A DNA stretch of 64,000 nucleotides from CAIVAT01 sp038212325 (lineage in GTDB: Bacteria > Bacteroidota > Bacteroidia > Bacteroidales > FEN-979). Within the stretch, counting starts at the first letter, position 1; the number at the start of each line of letters is the position of its first letter. The DNA lies in NCBI GenBank assembly GCA_038212325.1, contig JBBQUQ010000002.1, forward strand, positions 6,514-70,513. Reading direction: 5' to 3'. The translations under genes and the position numbers were made by a program. The notes beneath the pieces are model-generated. The model did no database searches, had not been told where the DNA came from, and worked only from the letters and a program-made list of their open reading frames with translations. This document shows, in pieces, positions 25,238 to 33,320 of this stretch.

Positions 25238-25981
25238 ATGAAAATCAAACAGCATATTCCGAATACGCTTACCATGTTTAACCTGGTGTGCGGGCTTGTC
25301 TCCCTGACCTTTACCTTTGGGGGAGATTATATTAACGCATCGCTTTTCATATTTCTTGCCGCAGTTTTTGACTTCCTGGATGGCAATGCTGCCCGAATCC
25401 TGAAAGCACATTCAGAATTGGGCAAGCAGCTGGATTCGCTGGCCGATGTGGTTTCATTTGGCGTGGCGCCGGGGATCATGATTTTTCAAATGATCTCAGT
25501 TCAATGCACCGGGAGTTGCAATGCACTTGAGCGGATGCATATCACCCCCTATTTTGCCATGCTCATCCCTGTTTGTTCAGCACTTCGTCTGGCGAAATTC
25601 AACATTGACCTGCGCCAGGAGGTTAATTTCATCGGATTGCCAACTCCGGCCAATGCGATTTTTTTTGCAGCCATACCCTTGGTGCTGTATGCTCAGCCGG
25701 GGCTTTTCAGCCTTGTACATGTCGATTTCCTGGTGACTTTCTTTTCCAATACACGCGTACTGGCCATCCTGGCGGTTTTCTTTTCCTACCTGCTGATCTC
25801 GGATTTTAAAATATTTTCAATGAAATTTAAAAGCATGGAATGGGCCGGGAACCAGTTGCGCTATATCTTTCTGATCATATCGGTCATCCTGCTGATCCTG
25901 TTTTTTCTCAGCGCAATTCCCATCATTATTGCATTATATATCCTGATGTCGATTTTTTTTCAGAGTTACATTACGGAGTGA
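25238..25981 (+). CDS. pssA: CDP-diacylglycerol--serine O-phosphatidyltransferase
   Basis: 247 residues, a multi-helix membrane protein. The CDP-alcohol phosphatidyltransferase motif DG-x2-AR-x8-G-x3-D-x3-D is complete in DGNAARILKAHSELGKQLDSLAD (residues about 47-70). It makes phosphatidylserine, the precursor of phosphatidylethanolamine. The short FLDGNAAR entry and PSS-like loops support serine as the acceptor, although phosphatidylglycerophosphate synthase shares the motif. It is divergent from the porin gene and converges with lptB, ending 9 bases before that gene's stop. Confidence 0.9.
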   Translation: MKIKQHIPNTLTMFNLVCGLVSLTFTFGGDYINASLFIFLAAVFDFLDGNAARILKAHSELGKQLDSLADVVSFGVAPGIMIFQMISVQCTGSCNALERMHITPYFAMLIPVCSALRLAKFNIDLRQEVNFIGLPTPANAIFFAAIPLVLYAQPGLFSLVHVDFLVTFFSNTRVLAILAVFFSYLLISDFKIFSMKFKSMEWAGNQLRYIFLIISVILLILFFLSAIPIIIALYILMSIFFQSYITE

Positions 25982-25990
25982 GCCCCAGGT

Positions 25991-26713
25991 CTATCGCAAT
26001 TCAAAATTCTGGCCCAGGTAAACCTTTCGAACATGGGGGTCGTCGGCGAGTTCTTTGCCTGTCCCGGCACGGAGTATGGATCCCTCGAACAGCAGGTATG
26101 CACGGTCGGTGATGGAAAGTGTTTCATGAACATTGTGGTCGGTGATCAGCACCCCGATATTTTTCTCTTTCAGTTTTATTACGATTTGCTGGATATCTTC
26201 CACGGCAATGGGGTCGATACCGGCAAACGGCTCATCAAGTAATACAAACTTGGGGTCGACTGCCAGCGAGCGTGCAATTTCACACCTCCGGCGTTCGCCG
26301 CCTGATAAGGTGATCCCGTGACTTTTCCGCACATGCTTCAGCCCGAATTCATCCAGTAATTTTTCAAGTCGTTCCTTCTGAAGATCCTTGCTGAGGCCCG
26401 TAAATTCGAGTATCGACCGGATATTGTCCTCAACGCTGAGTTTGCGGAAAATGGATGCCTCCTGCGGGAGGTAACTGATGCCGCGCTGCGCCCTCTTATA
26501 CATAGGCTCCCTGGTGATGTTGAAATCATCGAGAAACACCTCTCCGGATAACGGCTTGATCAGTCCGACTATAATATAAAAAGAGGTGGTTTTCCCGGCA
26601 CCATTCGGGCCCAGCAATCCAACGATCTCACCCTGTTTCAGTTCAATGGAAACCTCATTGACCACCGTACGTTTCCGGTATTTTTTTACTATTTTCTCAG
26701 TCCGAAGGATCAT
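25991..26713 (-). CDS. lptB: Lipopolysaccharide export ABC transporter ATP-binding protein
   Basis: 240 residues. Walker A GPNGAGKTT (near residue 37), the Q-loop YLPQEASIFRKL, signature LSGGERRR, Walker B FVLLDEPFAGIDP and the switch His in ITDHNVHE are complete. FAGIDPIAVEDIQQ and YLPQEASIFRKLSVEDNI are characteristic of LptB, which powers lipopolysaccharide extraction with LptFG. An LptG-like permease is encoded at 57.7-59.2 kb and kdsD, a Kdo-pathway gene, at 27.7 kb. It follows a decayed DUF5686 gene in the same direction. Confidence 0.93.
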   Translation of the reverse strand: MILRTEKIVKKYRKRTVVNEVSIELKQGEIVGLLGPNGAGKTTSFYIIVGLIKPLSGEVFLDDFNITREPMYKRAQRGISYLPQEASIFRKLSVEDNIRSILEFTGLSKDLQKERLEKLLDEFGLKHVRKSHGITLSGGERRRCEIARSLAVDPKFVLLDEPFAGIDPIAVEDIQQIVIKLKEKNIGVLITDHNVHETLSITDRAYLLFEGSILRAGTGKELADDPHVRKVYLGQNFELR

Positions 26714-26752
26714 TGTATGTTATTTGAGCAGGATGAACTCCCGCCGGCAAAA

Positions 26753-27656
26753 TTAGAAAGAAAAGAATAACGAAGCGAATAATCCGAATTTTAATACGTT
26801 CGGATTGGCTGCATCATGGAGGTGGCTCAGTCTCCATACAGCGTCGATTCTGATAACTTTGAAAATGTTTTCAATTCCCGCACCCGCCTCATAGTATGGC
26901 TGGCCGCCCGGCGGCCTCAGATTATCCGGGAAACCCGGGAAACCATTCTCAGGTAACCTGTAAAAACGCCGTATAGGATGTCCTGGTAGGTCTTGAAGAC
27001 CGGTACCGCTTTCACAGAGTCCACCATGTTGTATATTCCCTGCTCCCTGGCGCTTAGCTTTTCAGGCCTGGCATCCGCCCAGTATTCTTTGGATTTAGTG
27101 CTTGCCGCCGGATCAAGGATGATATCGGACATGACACGGGAAAAACGCTTATCTTCAGGAATGTCAAATTGGAAATTGCGGTACAAGGAGGTCCGGTGGC
27201 CGAAGAAGCCCAGGGTCTTCTTGGGGTTATCCATGATGTTGAAATCAACATTCACATCCCGGGTAAGCATCCAGAACCGGTTGCTGGTCCACTCAAACTC
27301 TTGTTCAACCTCAAGATCGTTGATGAAGTTGAGGTTGGCATCGTTGGCGACATGCATATGGACTTTTTTAACTGCGAAAGAGGTATCACTGATCCATAAG
27401 TTACCGGAAAAAGTCAACTCCTGTTTCCTGCCCGATTAAAAAGGCCTTGATGGAATCCCCTTTTACTTTAAATTCGAGGGAAAAGTTGCCATCAAAATCA
27501 GTGAATGTTCCGATTGTTGTACCCGGGATAATGATATTGACAAAAGGGATCGGTTCGTTTGTTTGACCGTCGTGAACCGAGCCCATGATTTTAGTGACCT
27601 GGGCTTCCGAAATTCCCGGACAACAAATCCAGCACAATACCAGAAAAAAAAAACGC
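26753..27656 (-). pseudogene. Decayed DUF5686 / carboxypeptidase-regulatory-like outer-membrane protein gene
   Basis: Three fragments of one family lie in order but in broken frames. Fragment 1 (about 27656-27401) holds a signal-peptide-like KRFFFLVLCWICC and a regulatory-like domain (GSVHDGQTNEPIPFVNIIIPG... FTDFDGNFSL); its expected start codon is replaced by TAG. Fragment 2 (27417-26917) holds SDTSFAVKKVHMHVAND and ILDPAASTKSKEYWADAR, known mid-protein features. Fragment 3 (about 26905-26753) ends GGQPYYEAGAGIENIFKVIRIDAVWRLSHL up to FFSF and a stop, the usual DUF5686 C-terminus. Intact members are about 800 residues, so several hundred codons are missing between fragments. Assembly error is an alternative, but three separate lesions make decay likelier. 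Confidence 0.75.
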
Positions 27657-27663
27657 TTCTATT

Positions 27664-28629
27664 TTACAAGATCCCTTCACGGAGTATGTCATGCAGGTGG
27701 ATAACACCCCTATAAGTGCTCCTGTCCACCACAAGCAGTTGTGTGATGTTGTTCTTCCTCATGAGGCCCAGTGCATTTACCACAAGCGTGTCGGAGGCTA
27801 TGGTTCGCGGATTTTTGGTCATGATATCGGCAGCCCTGAGGAGGCTGATTTCGTCGTTTTTTTCGAGCATCCGGCGAAGATCGCCATCCGTGATGATGCC
27901 AAGGAGCGTGGTGCCATTGAGAACGGCAGTGGCGCCCAGCCGTTTTGAAGATATCTCAATAATGACTTTCCGGATGTCATCACTATATTGGACCCCGGGG
28001 GCCATATTGCCGGCATACAGGTCGCTCACTTTCAGGTATAGCTGTTTGCCGATGGCCCCGCCCGGGTGCAGTTTGGCAAAATCGCCCGAAGTAAAGCCGC
28101 GGGCCTCCAGCAGGCACACGGCCAGGGCGTCGCCCATGACCATCTGGGCGGTGGTGCTTGAGGTGGGTGCAAGGTTGTTCGGGCAGGCCTCCTTTTCGAC
28201 TGACGTATTGATGACGAGGTCGGCTTGTTTGGCAAGGAAGGAACCTTTTTTTCCGACCATCGCGATCAGCGAGCTGCCATATTCTTTGAGCAGGGGAATC
28301 AGTATTTTGATTTCAGGCGTTTCGCCGCTGTTGGAAATGCAAATCACAACATCTTCCTTTTGTATCGTCCCCAGGTCGCCATGAATAGCGTCGGCAGCAT
28401 GCAAAAAGCTGGCCGGGGTACCTGTTGAATTTAGCGTTGCAACTATCTTCTGGCCAATGATGGCGCTTTTGCCAATTCCGGTAACGATCACTCTGCCTTT
28501 CGATTGAAGAATAAGGGGAATGCAATTTAAAAATCCGGAATCAACAGATTTTATTAAATTTGTTATGGCAGCCGCTTCATCACTTATGGTGCTGATTGCG
28601 ACTGCCTTTAATGCTTTATTGTTTTTCAA
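27664..28629 (-). CDS. kdsD: Arabinose-5-phosphate isomerase (KpsF/GutQ family)
   Basis: 321 residues. A SIS domain (RVIVTGIGKSAIIGQKIVATLNSTGTPASFLHAADAIHGDLG, about residues 45-90, and ISNSGETPEI) is followed by two CBS domains (GNMAPGVQYSDDIR..., IITDGDLRRML, IMTKNPRTI). The family interconverts ribulose 5-phosphate and arabinose 5-phosphate, the first step toward Kdo for lipopolysaccharide. The start codon is TTG (28629-28627); no ATG lies nearby in frame, which is unusual but the family N-terminus fits. It is divergent from recQ. Confidence 0.9.
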   Translation of the reverse strand: MKNNKALKAVAISTISDEAAAITNLIKSVDSGFLNCIPLILQSKGRVIVTGIGKSAIIGQKIVATLNSTGTPASFLHAADAIHGDLGTIQKEDVVICISNSGETPEIKILIPLLKEYGSSLIAMVGKKGSFLAKQADLVINTSVEKEACPNNLAPTSSTTAQMVMGDALAVCLLEARGFTSGDFAKLHPGGAIGKQLYLKVSDLYAGNMAPGVQYSDDIRKVIIEISSKRLGATAVLNGTTLLGIITDGDLRRMLEKNDEISLLRAADIMTKNPRTIASDTLVVNALGLMRKNNITQLLVVDRSTYRGVIHLHDILREGIL

Positions 28630-28651
28630 TGCACAATTTATTTTTCAAAAA

Positions 28652-28685
28652 TTTGTTTATTTCAAAACGTTTATACTTACATTTG
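28652..28685 (+). promoter_or_regulatory. Possible Bacteroidota-type promoter of recQ
   Basis: TTTG (28652-28655), 22 bases, TACATTTG (28678-28685). The -7 box is perfect and the spacing slightly long. It lies 73 bases before the chosen recQ ATG. Confidence 0.5.
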
Positions 28686-28758
28686 TATATAGGAGCAGTT
28701 ACAAGTCATCAACTTGCTTGCCCAGAACAAAAGTACTAAAATAAATCCAAGTCAAAAA

Positions 28759-30960
28759 ATGGCGGCCAACAAGGACGAGCATAAGCTGTTTGAAGTATTA
28801 AAGAAAGTGTTTGGTTATGATAGCTTTAAGGGTAATCAGGAAGCGATCATTCGGAGTGTGCTGGCCAATAATGACACCTTTGTCATCATGCCGACCGGCG
28901 GCGGGAAATCGCTGTGCTACCAGCTTCCCGCTATGATGAAACCGGGCACGGCAATCATTGTTTCTCCATTGATTGCACTCATGAAAAACCAGGTCGATTC
29001 GATCAGGAGTTTCGGCACAGAGAACAACGTTGCCCATTTCATGAATTCATCACTTACAAAGCAGGAGATTTCGCAGGTAAAACAAGATATTCTGAGCGGC
29101 AACACCAAGCTGCTGTATGTTGCACCCGAAACCATCACCAAAGAGGAGAACATCGAATTTCTGCAGAACATCCCGATTTCTTTTTATGCGATAGACGAAG
29201 CACATTGTATTTCGGAGTGGGGCCATGATTTCAGGCCTGAGTACCGGAGGCTGCGGCCGATCATCGATGCAATCGGTCAAAAAGTGCCTGTAATTGCGCT
29301 TACCGCAACCGCTACGCCTAAGGTGCAGCAGGACATTCAGAAAAATCTTAACATGTTTGATGCTTCTGTATTCCTCTCGTCGTTCAACCGGCCAAACCTC
29401 TATTATGAGGTACGGGCGAAATCCAAAAATGTCACCAAGGATATCATTAAGTTTATCAAAGGTAACCCCGGGAAATCAGGCATCGTTTACTGCCTGAGCC
29501 GGAAAAAGGTCGAAGAATTAGCGGAAAGCTTCGTCGTAAACGGGATTAAAGCCTTGCCATATCATGCAGGTCTCGACGCGTCAACACGTCGCCAGAACCA
29601 GGATAAATTCCTCATGGAAGAGGTTGACGTGATCGTTGCCACCATCGCTTTCGGCATGGGAATTGACAAGCCCGATGTTCGCTTTGTCATCCACAACGAC
29701 ATGCCCAAAAGTCTGGAGGGATATTACCAGGAAACAGGCCGGAGCGGACGTGATGACGGGGAGGGTAATTGTATCGCCTTTTACAGTTACGATGATATTC
29801 AGAAGCTTGAAAAATTTCTTAAAGGCAAGGCGGTGGCTGAGCAGGAAATTGCAAAACAACTTTTGATGGAAACGGTATCGTACAGTGAATCTTCTGTATG
29901 CCGGCGTAAACAGCTGTTGCACTATTTTGGAGAGATCTACACTGAAAATAATTGTCAGAACTGTGACAACTGTATGCATCCAAAGAAAAAATTTGAAGGA
30001 AAGCAATACGTCCAGCTTGTCCTCGAGACCGTAATGGCTGTTAAGCAGCAATTCAAGAATAAGCACATCATCAACATCATTCTTGGTAAGAGTGCTGCTA
30101 CGATCAAGTCATATAAACACAACAAGCTTGAAGTGTTCGGAAAGGGAGCCGACCGGGATGAAAAATTCTGGAATGCGGTCATCCGGCAAACATTGATAGA
30201 ACGCCTTCTTACGAAGGATATTGAGAATTATGGACTGTTGAAGATCAGCCCGGAAGGCAGCGAGTTTCTTAAAAATCCGCATTCGGTCATGCTGGTTGAT
30301 GATCATGATTTTGAGAACCCGGAAGAAGAGGAGCTTTTTGAAGCGCTTGGCTCCAAGAGCAGCACGGCGGATAAAACCTTGTTTGCGCTGCTCAAAGATC
30401 TCAGAAAGGAAATCGCCCGCAAGGAAAAACTTCCCCCATTCGTAATTTTCCAGGATCCCTCGCTTGAAGACATGGCCATTCAGTACCCGGTAACCGTTGA
30501 AGAGCTGAAGCAGATCACCGGCGTGGGTTCGGGCAAGGCACTGAAGTATGGTAAACCATTTCTCACCCTCATCAAGGAATATGTCGAGGAAAACGAGATC
30601 ATACGTCCGATGGATATGGTTGTTAAGTCTGTTGTGAATAAATCGGGGATCAAAGTATTCATTATCCAGAGTATCGATCGCAAAGTTGCATTGGAGGACA
30701 TCGCCCTGGCCAAAAACCTCAGTTTTGATGAATTGATCACAGAAATGGAGAGCATTGTAGGTTCGGGTACAAAAATTGACATAAAATTTTATATAGACGA
30801 ATTCGTTGATCCGTATCACCAGGAAGAAATTTTCGAGTATTTTCGCAAAGCTGAATCCGATTCGATTGAAGATGCCCTGAAAGAGCTGGGGGAAGATGAA
30901 TTCGCCGAAGAAGAGATCAGGCTGATGCGTATAAAATTTATGTCAGAATTGGGTAATTAA
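28759..30960 (+). CDS. recQ: ATP-dependent DNA helicase RecQ
   Basis: 733 residues from ATG 28759. Walker A MPTGGGKSLCYQLPA (near residue 45), the DEAH box (YAIDEAHCISEWGHDFRPEYR), motif VI QETGRSGRDDG, and a zinc-binding region with CRRKQLLHYF and NNCQNCDNC near residues 380-410 are all present. An HRDC domain follows (LPPFVIFQDPSLEDMA..., ITGVGSGKALKYG, about 555-610), then an acidic C-terminal extension of about 110 residues as in other Bacteroidota RecQ. It is a 3'-5' helicase in recombination and repair. An OmpH-like gene starts 10 bases after its stop. Confidence 0.95.
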   Translation: MAANKDEHKLFEVLKKVFGYDSFKGNQEAIIRSVLANNDTFVIMPTGGGKSLCYQLPAMMKPGTAIIVSPLIALMKNQVDSIRSFGTENNVAHFMNSSLTKQEISQVKQDILSGNTKLLYVAPETITKEENIEFLQNIPISFYAIDEAHCISEWGHDFRPEYRRLRPIIDAIGQKVPVIALTATATPKVQQDIQKNLNMFDASVFLSSFNRPNLYYEVRAKSKNVTKDIIKFIKGNPGKSGIVYCLSRKKVEELAESFVVNGIKALPYHAGLDASTRRQNQDKFLMEEVDVIVATIAFGMGIDKPDVRFVIHNDMPKSLEGYYQETGRSGRDDGEGNCIAFYSYDDIQKLEKFLKGKAVAEQEIAKQLLMETVSYSESSVCRRKQLLHYFGEIYTENNCQNCDNCMHPKKKFEGKQYVQLVLETVMAVKQQFKNKHIINIILGKSAATIKSYKHNKLEVFGKGADRDEKFWNAVIRQTLIERLLTKDIENYGLLKISPEGSEFLKNPHSVMLVDDHDFENPEEEELFEALGSKSSTADKTLFALLKDLRKEIARKEKLPPFVIFQDPSLEDMAIQYPVTVEELKQITGVGSGKALKYGKPFLTLIKEYVEENEIIRPMDMVVKSVVNKSGIKVFIIQSIDRKVALEDIALAKNLSFDELITEMESIVGSGTKIDIKFYIDEFVDPYHQEEIFEYFRKAESDSIEDALKELGEDEFAEEEIRLMRIKFMSELGN

Positions 30961-30970
30961 ATAAATCGCC

Positions 30971-31648
30971 ATGCAGGAAGAGGTCATTGAGAACATTGAA
31001 CCAGCCCGGGAAATAATAAACATCCCCACAAAAGCGCCATTTTTCACCTTTAATTTCAATACCCTCCTGGGATTGGTCGTATTATTGGGTTTGATTGTTT
31101 TGTATGTCCTTCATTTCACCGGGAGCAGCCCGTCGGCTGCCGCAATCCCGATGGCCTTTCAAAAGGCTTCAGGCAAACAGCTTTCGGTTGTTTTTGTCAA
31201 TGTCGACAGTCTTAATATCAACTATGAATATGTTAAGACGCTGCGGTCCGACCTCGAAAGTACAGGAAAACGGTTGCAGACTGAAGTACTGGCCGAGCAG
31301 GCAGCATTGGAAAAGGAGGCGAATGAATTTCAGCGCCAGGTTGCGGCCAACATCATTCCTGAAGAAAAGGCCAAAGTGCAGTATGAGCAATTGATGCGAA
31401 AACAGCAGATGCTGATGGAGAAGAAGGAACGGTTTACACAGCAGGTTGCAGAGAAGGAAATGAATATGAACCTCCGGCTGATCGACAGTGTTACGGTCTA
31501 TCTGAAAAGATACAACCGCCAGTACCAGTTCGACTACATCATGGGTTACAAAACCGGAGGTGAGATCCTGGTCGGCAACGACACCCTGGACATAACAAAG
31601 TCGGTGGTGGAAGGGCTCAATAAAGAATACGAGCAACGAAAAAAATGA
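30971..31648 (+). CDS. OmpH/Skp-like protein with N-terminal membrane anchor
   Basis: 225 residues. One membrane helix (about residues 26-50, FNTLLGLVVLLGLIVLYVLHF) replaces the usual signal peptide. The VVFVNVDSLNINYEYVKTL strand and a long, charged coiled coil (LESTGKRLQTEVLAEQAALEKEANEFQRQ... MLMEKKERFTQQVAEKE) follow, as in the periplasmic chaperone Skp. It ends in a short beta segment (YIMGYKTGGEILVG...). Skp shields outer-membrane proteins on their way to assembly. The stop overlaps the next gene's ATG by 4 bases, so these two are coupled. Confidence 0.82.
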   Translation: MQEEVIENIEPAREIINIPTKAPFFTFNFNTLLGLVVLLGLIVLYVLHFTGSSPSAAAIPMAFQKASGKQLSVVFVNVDSLNINYEYVKTLRSDLESTGKRLQTEVLAEQAALEKEANEFQRQVAANIIPEEKAKVQYEQLMRKQQMLMEKKERFTQQVAEKEMNMNLRLIDSVTVYLKRYNRQYQFDYIMGYKTGGEILVGNDTLDITKSVVEGLNKEYEQRKK

Positions 31649-32022
31649 CATTCACCGCCAGGTTCCTGATAACAGTCCTGTTCCTCACGGCCCTTTTTGC
31701 CTGTCGCGGGAAAGAGGCGATTCCGGGCTCCGCCGATGCCGTTCCGGGTGATTCACTGATTTCACAGGATAAGATGGTACTCCTTCTCACCGATGTTCAT
31801 GTGGTTGAGGCTGCCTTGTTGCTTGAGCGCAACGAGGGGGTTGAGGCGATGGGTGTGCAGAGCTATTACCCGGCGATTTTTAAAAAACACCATGTCACCG
31901 CCGGACGGTATGATCAGAGTTTGCTTTATTACCGGCAGAATCCGGAGATGAATGCCCGGATATATGACAAGGTAATCAGAATGCTCGAAGACCGGCAGAA
32001 GCAAGTCGCCGGTAAAAAATGA
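31645..32022 (+). CDS. DUF4296 lipoprotein
   Basis: 125 residues. A lipobox (ALFAC, acceptor Cys near residue 20) is followed by a helical domain with LISQDKMVLLLTDVHVVEAALL and FKKHHVTAGRYDQSLLYYRQNPE, the DUF4296 pattern found across Bacteroidota. Function unknown; its translational coupling to the OmpH-like gene suggests an envelope role. It converges with a small lipoprotein gene with no gap. Confidence 0.82.
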   Translation: MTFTARFLITVLFLTALFACRGKEAIPGSADAVPGDSLISQDKMVLLLTDVHVVEAALLLERNEGVEAMGVQSYYPAIFKKHHVTAGRYDQSLLYYRQNPEMNARIYDKVIRMLEDRQKQVAGKK

Positions 32023-32439
32023 TCAGGGCCTGGTGTAGGTGGCAACCGCATGAATGAGTGTTGCCTGGTCAAAAATGGTGTAATTCCAGTTGATTTTTCC
32101 GCCCGACAAAACTCCTGATCCATTGATGGTGAGGCCTTCTCCGATCACCTGGTCGGCATCGAGTACAATCGAACTTCCATTGACCGATGCACTTGCAGGC
32201 GGGCTGGTTACCAGTGTCCCCGCAAATTTGGAAATAAACACGCCGTCGGATGAGTTGGGGTCGGCGGAAATGTTTACCTCATACGTAAGTTTGGTGTAGG
32301 ATTCCTGAACATTCCAATTCCCGAGAAATGCCGATCGGGCGGTCGAATCGCCGGTTGTATTGTCTTCTTTGGTGCAGCCAGGCAATAAGGCAATCATTCC
32401 CAGAATGATCACAGACAGGAAAATTTTCATGTTTTTCAT
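32023..32439 (-). CDS. Small hypothetical lipoprotein, about 138 aa
   Basis: Signal peptide with lipobox (ALLPGC) and CTKED after it, then an all-beta domain with FLGNWNVQESYTKLTYEVNI, resembling small lipocalin-like or META-type exported proteins of this phylum. GGKINWNYTIFDQATLIHAVATYTRP ends it. ATG codons occur at 32439 and 32430; the first is used. No function can be assigned. Confidence 0.65.
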   Translation of the reverse strand: MKNMKIFLSVIILGMIALLPGCTKEDNTTGDSTARSAFLGNWNVQESYTKLTYEVNISADPNSSDGVFISKFAGTLVTSPPASASVNGSSIVLDADQVIGEGLTINGSGVLSGGKINWNYTIFDQATLIHAVATYTRP

Positions 32440-32466
32440 AATACTGTTTTTAAAATTGTGGTTTAA

Positions 32467-33306
32467 TTATAAAATTGATTCAACGATCCGGTCGGCCAGC
32501 CGGCTGGCCCCGATCCGGAACAATTCCGGAGTAAGCCACTGTTTTCCAAGAACATCATTCACCAGCCGGTAATAATTGAGCGCTTGTTGGGGTTCAGCGA
32601 TTCCACCGGCGGGTTTAATCCCGATCTGTTTCCCTGTTTTCCGGTAGTATTCCCCGATGACCTGCAGCATGACGAAAACCGATTCTTCAGTTGCCGCCGG
32701 ATTGATTTTCCCGGTGCTGGTTTTAATAAAATCGGCACCGGCCTCAATGGCAATTTCACTTGCCCTTGCAATATTATCGGGGGTTTGTAACTCTCCTGTT
32801 TCAAGGATTACCTTAAGGGTTTGCTTCCCGGCCAGCTCGCGCATGGCATCCAGTTCGCGAAACAATTTGTTGTATTCGCCGGCCAGGAAAGTTCCGCGTG
32901 AAATGACCACATCAATTTCATCGGCACCTTCGCCGATGGCATACCTGATCTCTTCAAGCTTGACTGAGAGCGGCATCTGCCCGCTGGGAAACGCAGCGGC
33001 TGTTGTTGCAACCTTGATTGGCGTACCTTTAAGTGTTTGCCGGGCGATGGATATAAAAGGAGGATAAATGCACACTGCAGCCGGGAACGGAAGCCCCTTT
33101 TCGCCAAACGAAACGGCTTTTTCGCAAAGCAGTTGAATTTTTGCATGGTTATCAGAACCGTCGAGCGAGGTGAAGTCCATAAAGGAAAAAATTTCCCTCA
33201 ATGCCTCCTTACTCTCGGCTGGAGAAGGTTGATTGTCAAGTATCTGGCGAATGTTGCCGGAAAGGTCGTAAAATGATATCCCGGAGAGCAATGAAAAGGA
33301 GTACAT
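32467..33306 (-). CDS. deoC: Deoxyribose-phosphate aldolase
   Basis: 279 residues. LEEIRYAIGEGADEIDVVIS and the Schiff-base lysine in DFIKTSTGK (near residue 190) identify the class I aldolase that splits 2-deoxyribose 5-phosphate into glyceraldehyde 3-phosphate and acetaldehyde. KPAGGI and the end IGASRLADRIVESIL complete the family pattern. It is longer than E. coli DeoC because of an N-terminal extension of about 35 residues with a DFTSLDGSD entry. It could be coupled to nucleoside use, as an adenosine deaminase-like gene lies elsewhere in the window. Confidence 0.93.
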   Translation of the reverse strand: MYSFSLLSGISFYDLSGNIRQILDNQPSPAESKEALREIFSFMDFTSLDGSDNHAKIQLLCEKAVSFGEKGLPFPAAVCIYPPFISIARQTLKGTPIKVATTAAAFPSGQMPLSVKLEEIRYAIGEGADEIDVVISRGTFLAGEYNKLFRELDAMRELAGKQTLKVILETGELQTPDNIARASEIAIEAGADFIKTSTGKINPAATEESVFVMLQVIGEYYRKTGKQIGIKPAGGIAEPQQALNYYRLVNDVLGKQWLTPELFRIGASRLADRIVESIL

Positions 33307-33320
33307 GCGTTGTTAAAGTA

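Noticed and set aside
30109..30819. Minus-strand frame antisense to recQ
   Set aside because: It lies over the zinc-binding and HRDC regions of recQ and has no recognisable features.
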